Counted from the stretch's first letter, positions 35,317 to 43,612 are shown. The stretch is 64,000 nucleotides of DNA from Chromobacterium haemolyticum DSM 19808 (GCF_000711885.1 NZ_JONK01000017.1:1-64000); one strand, 5' to 3'. The notes: generated by a model not told the origin, from the letters alone. Numbers and translations: made by a program.

Positions 35317-36291
35317 ATGCGTAGCTATAAAATAGTTGAGCTATTTTCAGGAGCTGGTTTAATGGGGGGGGGATTTAAAGAAACTGGGTTTCAAAGTATA
35401 TTTGCAGCAGAACTAGACCCCAGAGCTGTCTCAACTTACAATTACAATATTGAACCGGTAGCAGAAGTTTGGGATGTGAACATTGTAAAAGAAAATTTAG
35501 AATATGACGTCTTAGTTGCAGGTCCGCCTTGTCAAGGGTTTAGCACCTTGGGAAGAAGAGACCCCAAGGACAAAAGAAATTCTCTATCCCTTTGCGTATA
35601 TAAGTGGGCTGAAAAGCATGCGCCGAAAGTAGTTCTCATAGAGAATGTACCTCAATTTTTAGATTCGAAATACTTCACACTGCTGAAGAAGAAATTCTCA
35701 AAATTAGGGTACGCTTGCGTAACTTGGATTTTAAACTCAGAGCACTATGGTGTTGCCCAAAAGAGAATTCGAAGTTTCACAATTTTTTCCACTATTGGTT
35801 TACCAAAAAAACCTGAAGCGAGTGAAGTTCGTCTAACCCTACGAGATGCGTTCCATGGACTAAGCGATAAAACCACAGGCAGTGACTATCATATTTCTCC
35901 AGAACCAACCGACATTGCCCTTGCCAGAATGAAATTAATACCTCCCCTAGGTGACAAGAGAGATATACTAAGCAAAGCTCCTGAGCTTTGCCCTCCAAGT
36001 TGGTTTAAAATGGGTAATCAAGCTGTTGATGTATGGGGGCGAATGGACTGGGAGCGACCCGCAAATACGTTAAGATGCTCTTTTCAGTCCGCATCTAAAG
36101 GTAGATATATCCATCCTCGTGAAAATAGAGTAATTTCTTTACGAGAGGGTGCCAGAATACAAGGCATTCCAGACACATGGATATTTAGTGGAGATAGAAC
36201 TGCCATTGCTAGGCAAATCGGAAATGGCGTTCCCGTACCCCTTGCCAGCGCAGTTGCCAAATCAATAATGCATTTACTTATTTCATCGTGA
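35317..36291 (+). CDS. DNA (cytosine-5-)-methyltransferase
   Basis: 324 residues. All main C5-methyltransferase motifs are present in order: I (VELFSGAGLMGGGF, SAM binding), IV with catalytic Cys72 (GPPCQGFSTLG), VI (Glu109-Asn-Val), VIII (QKRIR, 148-152), a short target-recognition region, IX (RPANTLRC) and X (QIGNGVPVPLA). It is compact and complete and should be active; the recognition site cannot be read from sequence. It is transcribed with the small regulator upstream and converges on the GHKL-nuclease gene. No ordinary restriction endonuclease gene is nearby, which makes the GHKL-nuclease the best candidate partner. Confidence 0.95.
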   Translation: MRSYKIVELFSGAGLMGGGFKETGFQSIFAAELDPRAVSTYNYNIEPVAEVWDVNIVKENLEYDVLVAGPPCQGFSTLGRRDPKDKRNSLSLCVYKWAEKHAPKVVLIENVPQFLDSKYFTLLKKKFSKLGYACVTWILNSEHYGVAQKRIRSFTIFSTIGLPKKPEASEVRLTLRDAFHGLSDKTTGSDYHISPEPTDIALARMKLIPPLGDKRDILSKAPELCPPSWFKMGNQAVDVWGRMDWERPANTLRCSFQSASKGRYIHPRENRVISLREGARIQGIPDTWIFSGDRTAIARQIGNGVPVPLASAVAKSIMHLLISS

Positions 36292-36325
36292 CTCTGTCGA
36301 TTGAAATAAAAATAAAAATTCCCAT

Positions 36326-36359
36326 ATAGCTACCTAGCCACAAAAAACTAGGTAGCTAT
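36326..36359. terminator. Bidirectional terminator between methyltransferase and GHKL-nuclease genes
   Basis: 12-bp stem ATAGCTACCTAG/CTAGGTAGCTAT with a 10-nt loop. A-runs before it give a U tract on the minus strand, and TT precedes an A run on the plus strand, so it works best for the minus-strand gene but lies where two converging transcripts meet. Confidence 0.75.
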
Positions 36360-36376
36360 TTAAAAACAGCACAACC

Positions 36377-38551
36377 CTAGCTTAACTCTTCATTCAATCT
36401 TTTCTCCTCAGCCTCAAATATTTCAATCCCATTTTTGTGTACTTGCTGAGCTCTAGTTATTAAATCTAACACATCAAATATATGTATTGGTGAATTTGGT
36501 CCCATCTCTGAAATCTTCTTCAAAAGATGTCGTTTCCCCGTACTCTTTGTATCTTGCGCCGGCTTTGTTCCTATTAAAAATCCTCGAACTCTTACGGCCC
36601 TGCCTAATTTAGCGTTTAAATACTCTTCAGTTTTAAAAATATACTCTTCCAACTGAGTCAGATGATCAAATTCCAGCTCAATCCCTGGCGATTTTAGTTC
36701 TACAATAACAACATCATCAGGACTGGGTTGATTTGCTGCCAAGAAAACTAGATCCGGCCGTGTTCTATCATCATCTGAAATAGCATTACTTACCTCACTA
36801 TCAATTTCTAAAACTGCATTTAGAGTCCGGCACAACTCACCCATAGGTTTGTCACTTGTCAAATATGAAGCAAATTCCGGCTGAATTAACCACGGAGATT
36901 CCTTAAAAAGACCATGAAGTTCGTTTTCATAACCCTTGCCCTTTCTATTTGACATAGAATCAAGATGTAATTTATGCAGCGCCCCAATCGCTTTAGATCT
37001 TCCTCTGTATAGCTTTAACAAATCACTTGTTTCCATCCTAGTCAATTCAACCATTGAATGCGCAAGAACTGGAATACTCTGAGGATCAATTTCCAACTCA
37101 ATTAATTTAGTTAAAACCTCACTAGCATTTACCGCTTGTAAAATTATAGGCGCCATCTCCCTATATGTTTCACTACTAATTCCATGCTCACGGCCGATCA
37201 CATTCAAAATTTGCTTTGCAGCACGCTGTGATTTTTTATTGACATGGCTAAGCGGGCTCAAAATACCCCTGCTATAATCATCATTATCAATCGCAATGTC
37301 TATCTCTTTATCTCTATATTTATAATGTTCAGCCAACCCCTTTTTCATTAACTCAGTCACAACATCAAACAGAGAATCCACAACTGGATTATCTTTATTA
37401 AGCCCCTCTCGACTTGTAACCACAAAATCATTATCAAACTCATCTATCGCATCTGCAATTACAATACACTCCATATAATCTTGACCGTGAAAATTATGAA
37501 CCCCCGAGTGAAGCTTTAGAAGACTTGGCCCATGAGTTATACGGCCATGAGAATATATTCTTGCACCTCTCCTCTCCGCAGGAAGACTTGATCTTCTTTT
37601 CTTTTCTTCTTCAGTCGCGCCATGGTCATTAGGCCTGGCTCTAAATCTTATAATATAATCTATGCTAAAAGTACTATCCTCATCCACTTTGACATTGGCA
37701 GAAGCTAAATTATCAATAGAATGTCCAGCTGGATAGTTGTATTCCCAATCCATCTCCTCCTCTTCCACCTTAGCACCATTAAGATTTATAGAGAAATCTT
37801 CATCGAGTATGCAAAAAGTCCTTGAGAGAACGTCATTTATTCTCTTTTTACTAGCTTTCATTGAATCGCAGCGAAGCTGACTCAATGATATTATTGTAAA
37901 ATGATCTTCTAAACTTAATCCATCCCTGTACTCTGCCTTAAACCTGGCATTTGCAAGGTCATTGTACTTCTTAATATTAATATAATCCATTTCAAAGGTT
38001 GTCGAATAACTCTCTCCAGCTCTTTTACTTGTTACTTTGATATGCTCTGCCGCACCAAATCCTGCAAGCTTTCCGACACCTTTTCTTCCCATAACACGGC
38101 GCCTACCCGACTCTGTATATATTTTGGTTGGCCTACCATTCTCATCATCTCTTCTATTTCTGGTAATCGAAAGAAAATAATCTTGAATCTCCCTCGCAGT
38201 CATACCATGTCCATCATCAAATATCTCTATCGTTATATCAGACGGAAGTGGATCATACACTGCAGATATATCCTGTCTCCTCCCCTCTTTTTTCTCTTTT
38301 TTTGCATTTTCTCTAACTATCTTTTTTGCGCTATCAATTCTGTCAAAATCCATGTGTATCGAGACATTTTTTGCATCTGCATCATAAGCATTCGCCACAA
38401 ACTCGGCCAAACACTTTGCTACCGATGAGTACATATTATGTCCCATAGTTTCCAACATACCAGAGTGTATTTTCATATAAAAATCTTCTGGCTTTTCTAT
38501 GACTGATTGACTCTCACCATCACTTTGAGAAACAGAATATAAATTGCCCAC
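36377..38551 (-). CDS. GHKL ATPase fused to a PD-(D/E)XK nuclease-like domain
   Basis: 724 residues. The N-terminal GHKL (HSP90/MutL/MORC-type) ATPase shows the N box LAEFVANAYDADAKNV (48-63), the G1 box DDGHGM (112-117) and the G2 box GRKGVGKLAGFG (155-166). The middle (about 200-420) continues the transducer-like fold. The C-terminus (about 545-724) looks like a restriction-type nuclease: an ESPWLIQPEF entry motif, Asp600 (RPDLVF), Glu618-x-Lys620 (IVELKSP) and Gln633 (HLTQLEEY). The start is GTG behind AGAGG. It converges on the C5 methyltransferase. I infer a defence effector or the restriction partner of that enzyme, cutting DNA under ATP control. The fusion is not one I can name; Shedu-type nucleases share a similar C-terminal motif set. 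Confidence 0.82.
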   Translation of the reverse strand: MGNLYSVSQSDGESQSVIEKPEDFYMKIHSGMLETMGHNMYSSVAKCLAEFVANAYDADAKNVSIHMDFDRIDSAKKIVRENAKKEKKEGRRQDISAVYDPLPSDITIEIFDDGHGMTAREIQDYFLSITRNRRDDENGRPTKIYTESGRRRVMGRKGVGKLAGFGAAEHIKVTSKRAGESYSTTFEMDYINIKKYNDLANARFKAEYRDGLSLEDHFTIISLSQLRCDSMKASKKRINDVLSRTFCILDEDFSINLNGAKVEEEEMDWEYNYPAGHSIDNLASANVKVDEDSTFSIDYIIRFRARPNDHGATEEEKKRRSSLPAERRGARIYSHGRITHGPSLLKLHSGVHNFHGQDYMECIVIADAIDEFDNDFVVTSREGLNKDNPVVDSLFDVVTELMKKGLAEHYKYRDKEIDIAIDNDDYSRGILSPLSHVNKKSQRAAKQILNVIGREHGISSETYREMAPIILQAVNASEVLTKLIELEIDPQSIPVLAHSMVELTRMETSDLLKLYRGRSKAIGALHKLHLDSMSNRKGKGYENELHGLFKESPWLIQPEFASYLTSDKPMGELCRTLNAVLEIDSEVSNAISDDDRTRPDLVFLAANQPSPDDVVIVELKSPGIELEFDHLTQLEEYIFKTEEYLNAKLGRAVRVRGFLIGTKPAQDTKSTGKRHLLKKISEMGPNSPIHIFDVLDLITRAQQVHKNGIEIFEAEEKRLNEELS

Positions 38552-38941
38552 TACATTAACCTCTCACGGGATTATTAACTTAATCAGAAGGTAAATACCT
38601 GCTCGATAAATACTTATATTCCACCAATTCTAATTACTATTCCTACTGGCACCCCATAAAATAGACTGAATTATAACATGCCAAATAACCACAATTATGC
38701 CACAATAATATTTCGATTGCAAAACAAGAAATTTAGTATAAAATCATTTTACCTAAAGCAACTGAATTTTCTATTATTAACGTCAAACGAGGAAAGAGTG
38801 AATCGAACCTGTTTTCATAGAATTAAGCAGAAAATCAAATGAAATCAGATAATCTAGAGCCGTTTGTAGTGGATGAGCCTGCAGCACGGAGCCACATCCA
38901 TAGCAAGTGTGCGGCATCGACAGCAACGGGAGTTATCACGA
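38552..38941. other. AT-rich divergent promoter region
   Basis: About 390 bp between the divergent GHKL-nuclease and KAP genes. It is AT-rich up to about 38,860, where composition changes to that of the KAP gene, suggesting a joint between two cargo modules. No gene is supported. Confidence 0.55.
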
Positions 38942-41185
38942 ATGTTTCGCTGTTTTAAATCAAGAAGAAAAACGACGGAGCCACGACAGGCGACGACTGC
39001 CTCCAAGCAGCCCCCTTCCACCGGAACTGCCAACGCCACGATCACTCCTCCATCGAAGCAGTTTGTATCTGACGAGCCGATTTCCGGCGCAGACCAGGAT
39101 CGCTTTAATCGGGCACCATTCGCCTCACGAATTGCCCACACTATTGCTCTCAGACCCGACCCATCAAGCTTGGTGGTCGGCGTTTTCGGGCCATGGGGTG
39201 ATGGCAAAACCTCAGTCCTGAAGATGATGGAAGAAGAACTTCAACGCCATGACTATGTAGTAGTCCTGCATTTCAATCCATGGCATTTCCAGTCTGAGGA
39301 GCAGTTGATCCGTGGCTTCTTTGCTACTCTGGCAGATGGCCTCGACAGAAAGCTGAACAATGCCAAAGAGAAAATTGGCAAGGTCCTGAAGGACTACGGC
39401 TCGCTCCTATCAATCGGTTCTGTCGTCTTGGGAGGAGCGGTTACCCTTCGACCAGGGGACGCCGCAAAGGGTGTTGGAGAAGCCATGTCCAACGTCGGTT
39501 TGGACGAACTCAGATCTCGCATCGAGACATTCCTTGCGGAGAGTGGAAAGCGTGTCGTTGTTCTTGTCGACGATATCGACCGCCTCGACAGGACCGAGAC
39601 CCACTCGATGTTCAAACTAGTAAAGCTATCCGCCGGCTTCAATCACACGTCTTATGTACTGGCTTTCGATGATGAGGTGGTCGCTGCCGCGCTCGGCGAG
39701 CGCTACGGCGCGGGCGGCCAGCAAGCCGGTCGCGCATTCTTGGAAAAAATCATACAGGTACCTCTGCATCTGCCACCGGTTGATACCGTTAGTCTTCGTT
39801 TGGTGGCCTTCGAAGGAGTGGAGGCAGCGTTGTCCATGGCGGGCATCGAGCTCAAGCAGACACAGGTCGACGCCTTCATCCGCCATTTTGTTGACGGCCT
39901 GGAACCGAGACTAAGCACCCCGCGCGTCGCAAAACTGTATACCAATGCGCTGATGTTCGCGTTGCCCTTACTAAAGGGCGAGGTCAACATTATGAACTTG
40001 ATGCTGGTTGAAGGCATTCGGGTTCTTTATCCAGGTCTCTACGCAGCGATCCGAGACAACCCTTCGATGTTTCTTGAGTCTCATCGCGAGAACCGCAGTA
40101 ACGGCTTTAATCAAGCACCTACCCCGTTTGATCAGTTAGTGGATGGGGCTCTGCCCAGTTTCACAACTACTGAACGCGAAACGATCAAGGACCGCCTGCT
40201 TCGCCCGCTGTTCCCGAGGACCGGCAACATGCAGTACGGTCACGAATGGGACAACATTTGGGCCCAAGAGCAACGTATCTGTGCAGCGGGGTACTTCAAG
40301 AGGTACTTCTCATACTGCGTTCCAGACGGGGATGTCTCGGACGCCAGCGTGATTGCGCTCATGGAAGGGGTGGTCGATGCCGATGACGAGGGAAAGCGCG
40401 CGCTGATCGAAACGTTCGGCAGGAGACGGTCGATTGACAGGCTTGTTAGCGTGTTGCGACAGCGGTCGGAGCAGCTGCCGCCAGAGTGTGCTGGTCCACT
40501 TGCGCGAGCTATTGTACTCAGCGGAGGCCTTTTCCCTCAGGAGCGCGGCATGTCCATGCTAACGACTCGGATGCAGGCAGGTATCCTTGTAAAACAGCTC
40601 ATGAAGAGGCTTCCTGCAGGGCCAGTCCGTTGGGCAGAAATTAAAAGCGTTCTCGAGGACGCTACTCCTCTCCCCTTCGCTGCTGAGTGCATCCGCTGGC
40701 TGCGTCACGACGCTGAGGGCGAAGACGACCGGAACGTCGTAGAAGCGGATGACAACCCTCGCATGGAGAGCATCATTGGGCAGCGGATTGCACGGGCGCA
40801 CGATGAGCAGCCCGTATACGTTCAGTTCGGACGTGATGCGCCGTCGTTGCTATGGTTGTGGAACAGGAATGACGCGGAGGGCTCGCGAGTCGCGCTGCGA
40901 CACCGCTTCGATCTGCATCAGGAAGAGGTTGATGCCTACCTAGATTGCTATGTCGGCGAAGGCTGGGAAATCGAAAGTGGCCTGCCGGTTCGAGGTAGGT
41001 TCGAACGACGACACTTCGATGAAGTTGACCGGATTGTCGGAGCGGAATACGTGATGGAGAACTTGGCCAGACGTTATGGCGACGATCTCGACAGCCCCCA
41101 GGAGTACCCTCCACAGGAGTGGCCGTTCGCTCGAAAAGTTGCACACCAATTCGTCCTGATCTATCGACATGTCCGGCAGTCATAG
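38942..41185 (+). CDS. KAP-family P-loop NTPase
   Basis: 747 residues. KAP NTPase domain at about 50-400 with Walker A GPWGDGKT (83-90), the FNPWHF motif typical of KAP proteins (111-116) and Walker B VVVLVDDIDRLD (206-217). A weak hydrophobic segment (155-169) sits where other KAP proteins carry membrane spans inserted in the NTPase domain. The C-terminal 350 residues are helical and unfamiliar. F-plasmid PifA, which excludes phage T7, is a KAP protein, so a phage-defence role is reasonable. The frame is open from 38873, but GGAG is well placed only for the ATG at 38942. Its GC content is clearly higher than that of the neighbouring methyltransferase and GHKL genes, so it was probably added separately. 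Confidence 0.85.
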   Translation: MFRCFKSRRKTTEPRQATTASKQPPSTGTANATITPPSKQFVSDEPISGADQDRFNRAPFASRIAHTIALRPDPSSLVVGVFGPWGDGKTSVLKMMEEELQRHDYVVVLHFNPWHFQSEEQLIRGFFATLADGLDRKLNNAKEKIGKVLKDYGSLLSIGSVVLGGAVTLRPGDAAKGVGEAMSNVGLDELRSRIETFLAESGKRVVVLVDDIDRLDRTETHSMFKLVKLSAGFNHTSYVLAFDDEVVAAALGERYGAGGQQAGRAFLEKIIQVPLHLPPVDTVSLRLVAFEGVEAALSMAGIELKQTQVDAFIRHFVDGLEPRLSTPRVAKLYTNALMFALPLLKGEVNIMNLMLVEGIRVLYPGLYAAIRDNPSMFLESHRENRSNGFNQAPTPFDQLVDGALPSFTTTERETIKDRLLRPLFPRTGNMQYGHEWDNIWAQEQRICAAGYFKRYFSYCVPDGDVSDASVIALMEGVVDADDEGKRALIETFGRRRSIDRLVSVLRQRSEQLPPECAGPLARAIVLSGGLFPQERGMSMLTTRMQAGILVKQLMKRLPAGPVRWAEIKSVLEDATPLPFAAECIRWLRHDAEGEDDRNVVEADDNPRMESIIGQRIARAHDEQPVYVQFGRDAPSLLWLWNRNDAEGSRVALRHRFDLHQEEVDAYLDCYVGEGWEIESGLPVRGRFERRHFDEVDRIVGAEYVMENLARRYGDDLDSPQEYPPQEWPFARKVAHQFVLIYRHVRQS

Positions 41186-41354
41186 CCGGCCGCCGCACAA
41201 GAAGCTGGCGCAGCCTCTCCAGACTAAAGGCAGTACGGTCAACCAATTCAGTACAAGTGGCAACCTACGTGCAAGAACTGCCGAAGCACAGTGACGACGC
41301 ACCTGCAACAGGCAAGGGCAACGAACGAACCCGCCAGATGTAGCCACTACCGCA

Positions 41355-41491
41355 GATTTTTTCAACAACTTTGCAGAAAAGTCAGATTTTTTCAGAAATT
41401 CTGCGTCTGTTCGGCTTCGTTGCAAGCACACAAAAATGAAAAAGCCTTGCAAGGCAAGGCAGGATGTTTTCACTAACTCTGCGTCCCTACA
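41355..41491 (-). repeat. Cargo-side transposon end (Tn7L-equivalent) with three TnsB-type sites
   Basis: Read inward on the minus strand, three related 20-bp sites are present: GCAGAGTTAGTGAAAACATC (41463-41482), GCAGAATTTCTGAAAAAATC (41385-41404) and GCAAAGTTGTTGAAAAAATC (41355-41374). The end is TGTAGGGA, identical to the other terminus. Spread-out sites here against closely spaced ones at the other end repeat the left-right asymmetry of Tn7. Confidence 0.85.
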
Positions 41492-41496
41492 CCTGC
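41492..41496. repeat. Target site duplication, cargo side
   Basis: CCTGC directly after the TCCCTACA end, identical to 28174-28178. Removing the element and one copy restores a continuous sequence downstream of msrB. Confidence 0.9.
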
Positions 41497-41588
41497 AGGG
41501 AGGGGCGTATCAAGAGAGGCTGGCTAGCGAGCCGGATCGCCGTCGGTTCCACTGCGATATGGACCCGCAATCAAAATCCGTTGCGGGT

Positions 41589-42188
41589 TCATGCTTGGCG
41601 TCCTTCCGTGATTTCGCTTAATGCTAGGTGCTGCAAGAGCATGATTGTCTTGCCGTCGACGATTTCGCCGCTTTTGACCAACTGTAAAGCGGTCCGCAGC
41701 GGCATTTCGAGCACCTCAAGATCCTCTCCCTCGTCTTCGAGGCCACCGCCATCATTTACGCGCATGGACGCGTCGTAGTCCCCCAAATAGAAATAGAGCT
41801 TCTCGGTCACTGACCCCGGACTCATGTAAGCCTCAAATACCTTGCGGATATTGCTTACGCGGTACCCAGTCTCCTCTTCCGCCTCTAGGCGTATGCGCTC
41901 TTCCGGTGTGGCGTTGTCGAGCAAGCCCGCGGCCGCCTCGATCAACATGCCGTCGTGTCCATTGACGAACACGGGCATCCGAAACTGGCGCGTGAGCACG
42001 ACATTTCCCGTGTGCCGGCAATGCAACAGGATGGTTGCGCCGTTGCCGCGATCGTATGTTTCCCTGCTTTGACGCTGCCACCTGCCGTCTCGGCGCAGAA
42101 AATCGAACGTCACCTTCTTCAGCGTGTACCAATTGTCGGAGAGTACGGTGGACTCGACGATGCGAACCCGGTCTTTCGTTGCAGCCAT
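41589..42188 (-). CDS. NUDIX hydrolase (NudK-like)
   Basis: 199 residues. NUDIX fold with the box region GLLDNATPEERIRLEAEEETGYRV at about 95-118; the metal-binding glutamates in EAEEETG are present. The overall pattern (SDNWYTLKKVTFDFLRRDG at the start and EAYMSPGSVTEKLYFYLG after the box) resembles GDP-mannose pyrophosphatase NudK. It should hydrolyse a nucleoside diphosphate linked to another group. It is divergent from a DeoR-type regulator with only about 80 bp between them, so that regulator may control it. Before the transposon arrived its 3' end faced msrB. Confidence 0.85.
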   Translation of the reverse strand: MAATKDRVRIVESTVLSDNWYTLKKVTFDFLRRDGRWQRQSRETYDRGNGATILLHCRHTGNVVLTRQFRMPVFVNGHDGMLIEAAAGLLDNATPEERIRLEAEEETGYRVSNIRKVFEAYMSPGSVTEKLYFYLGDYDASMRVNDGGGLEDEGEDLEVLEMPLRTALQLVKSGEIVDGKTIMLLQHLALSEITEGRQA

Positions 42189-42226
42189 GGCGCCTCCAGT
42201 CGACAGCTAAATATAGATAATGGTAT

Positions 42227-42262
42227 CGTGCACATTCGTGCAATATCAAGATATTTCGTGCA
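42227..42262. promoter_or_regulatory. Phased direct repeats in the NUDIX/DeoR divergent promoter
   Basis: CGTGCA occurs three times in the same orientation, at 42227, 42237 and 42257, so the copies are 10 and 20 bp apart, one and two helical turns. They lie between the two divergent starts and are the likely binding sites of the DeoR-type regulator. Confidence 0.6.
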
Positions 42263-42267
42263 AACAT

Positions 42268-43023
42268 ATGCTAACGTCACGCAGAAAGAAAGCCATCCTG
42301 GACGCGCTCGCTCGCGATGGCCAAGTGCTCGCCGGCGAGTTGAGCGTGGAGTTCGGCGTATCGGAAGACACGATTCGCCGGGACTTGCGTGAACTCGCTT
42401 CGGAGGGGTTATTGCAACGCGTTCACGGCGGCGCGTTGCCCGTTTCTCCTGCGCTCGCGCCGTTCGAGCTGCGCCGGGACATTGAATCGGCTGCCAAGCA
42501 GAGGATTGCACGGCAAGCGGCCACGATGATCGCCCCCGGGCAGACAGCAATCATTGATGGCGGCACCACGTCGGCATTGTTGGTCAAGGCACTGCCCGCT
42601 GATCTGCGGGCGACGATCGTCACGCATAGCCCAAGCGTCGCCACGGCGCTCGCCGAGCACCCTTCGGTCGAAGTCATTCTGATAGGAGGACGGCTGTACA
42701 AGCATTCGATCGTCGCCGTCGGCGCCGCTGCGATAGAGGGCATCTCGCGCATCCATGCGGATTGGTACTTCATGGGCGTGACCGGTGTTCACCCAACGGC
42801 GGGCCTGAGTACCGGAGATTTTGAGGAGGCCGCTATCAAGCGCGCGCTCGCTGCGCGCGCGGCGGAGACGGTTGTTCTGGCGTCGTCGTCGAAACTCAAT
42901 GCGGCGTCGCCGTTCATCATCGGTGAGATCACGCTCGCACAAACCATCGTCGCCGAGAAGGCCGCCGACCGGGAATTGATGAAACAGATCGAAGCAGCGG
43001 GAGTGTCGGTTGTGCGTGCGTAG
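42268..43023 (+). CDS. DeoR/GlpR-family transcriptional regulator
   Basis: 251 residues. N-terminal DeoR helix-turn-helix (about 1-60: RRKKAILDALARDGQVLAGELSVEFGVSEDTIRRDLRELASEGLLQRVHGG), then the sugar-phosphate-sensing DeoRC domain with IIDGGTTSALLVKAL and VTHSPSVATALAEHP motifs. Such proteins usually repress carbohydrate or nucleoside genes and are released by a phosphorylated sugar. No sugar operon is adjacent; the only divergent gene is the NUDIX hydrolase. Start chosen at 42268, since the extension upstream covers the repeat operators. Confidence 0.9.
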   Translation: MLTSRRKKAILDALARDGQVLAGELSVEFGVSEDTIRRDLRELASEGLLQRVHGGALPVSPALAPFELRRDIESAAKQRIARQAATMIAPGQTAIIDGGTTSALLVKALPADLRATIVTHSPSVATALAEHPSVEVILIGGRLYKHSIVAVGAAAIEGISRIHADWYFMGVTGVHPTAGLSTGDFEEAAIKRALAARAAETVVLASSSKLNAASPFIIGEITLAQTIVAEKAADRELMKQIEAAGVSVVRA

Positions 43024-43612
43024 TGCTGCCAATCAAAGCTTGCAGCCAAGGTTGCGGCAACCCGGACGGCATCTGTGCGTCGGCACATCCCTGCTCCCAA
43101 ACGCCCAAATGCCGATTGAGCCTCATGCCGGCACAAGGCCGTCCATCGAGTGATGACCAACGATCTGGCAGGTAACAGCGACTGTCTCAAACTGGCCGAC
43201 TGCCGCTATCGGACTGACCCAACCCAAGCCTATCCGGCCCCGTGCGCAAGGCCGATGCGCAAGCAACACGCAACTAGTGTGCAGTGAGGATGCCATCTCG
43301 CAACCGGGTTGCCAGGCATCGGTTTCTTTGATGTCTTCCGCATCCATCGGCATGCAGAATACAAGGACATCGCACGTGCATTTCAAAGCTGTTTTCAACG
43401 CCGCGTTGCTGAAGCGCCGTAGGCTTTGCATCACTTAGAACCTGATCACGATCTGCTACGCGTCGGCGAGACGAGGCGAAAACGGCTGAAAAAGCGGAGT
43501 GTACACACGGTATATGAGCATTTTGAATGCCGCTTTCAACGCCGTATCGCCGACGCGTAGCAGATCGTGAACAGGTTCTTAGACGAACGCAACAAATGCC
43601 GGCAGGCTTGAA
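43024..43612. other. Gene-free region, probably decayed coding DNA plus a repeat
   Basis: About 590 bp. From 43,024 to 43,437 the base usage still looks coding-like, but no frame gives a convincing protein; short minus-strand frames of 65 and 103 codons lack a recognisable start or domain. The rest is a copy of the dispersed palindromic repeat. Confidence 0.5.
43438..43578 (+). repeat. Dispersed palindromic repeat copy
   Basis: 141 bp with ends GAACCTGATCACGATCTGCT and AGATCGTGAACAGGTTC, both flanked by TTA. It differs from other copies in the centre (TGTACACACGGTATATG). Confidence 0.85.

Larger units (their letters stand above)
28179..41491 (+). mobile_element. Complete Tn7-like transposon with defence-like cargo
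   Basis: 13,313 bp bounded by inverted ends beginning TGTAGGGA and flanked by CCTGC duplications. The left end, TGTAGGGAGGCAAAATTATT, resembles the start of Tn7 itself (TGT, GGGnGG, AAAAT). Core genes tnsA, tnsB, tnsC and a long tniQ run inward from the end next to msrB, as tnsABCDE do from the Tn7 right end next to glmS. No tnsE, second tniQ or CRISPR-Cas genes are present. Cargo: ribbon-helix-helix protein, operator-linked regulator, C5 DNA methyltransferase, GHKL ATPase-nuclease and KAP NTPase. Base composition is patchy: the tns genes and the KAP gene are GC-richer, while 34,252-38,860 is strikingly AT-rich. All core genes are open, so it may still be active. Confidence 0.93.
41186..41588. 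other. Gene-free cargo-side end of the transposon and flanking DNA
   Basis: About 400 bp. It contains the three TnsB-type sites, the transposon end at 41491, the target duplication and about 90 bp of chromosome, with an inverted repeat ACCCGCAA/TTGCGGGT at 41567-41588 just after the NUDIX stop codon that could form a weak terminator without a T run. No gene is supported. Confidence 0.6.

Noticed and set aside
28179..41491. Tn5053/Tn402-type (tniABQ) element instead of Tn7-like
   Set aside because: A TnsA nuclease with complete catalytic residues is present and the ends resemble Tn7; the small TniB-like TnsC alone does not outweigh this.
28179..41491. CRISPR-associated Tn7-like transposon
   Set aside because: No repeat-spacer array and no cas genes; the single TniQ is long and DNA-binding, unlike the short TniQ of CRISPR-linked elements.
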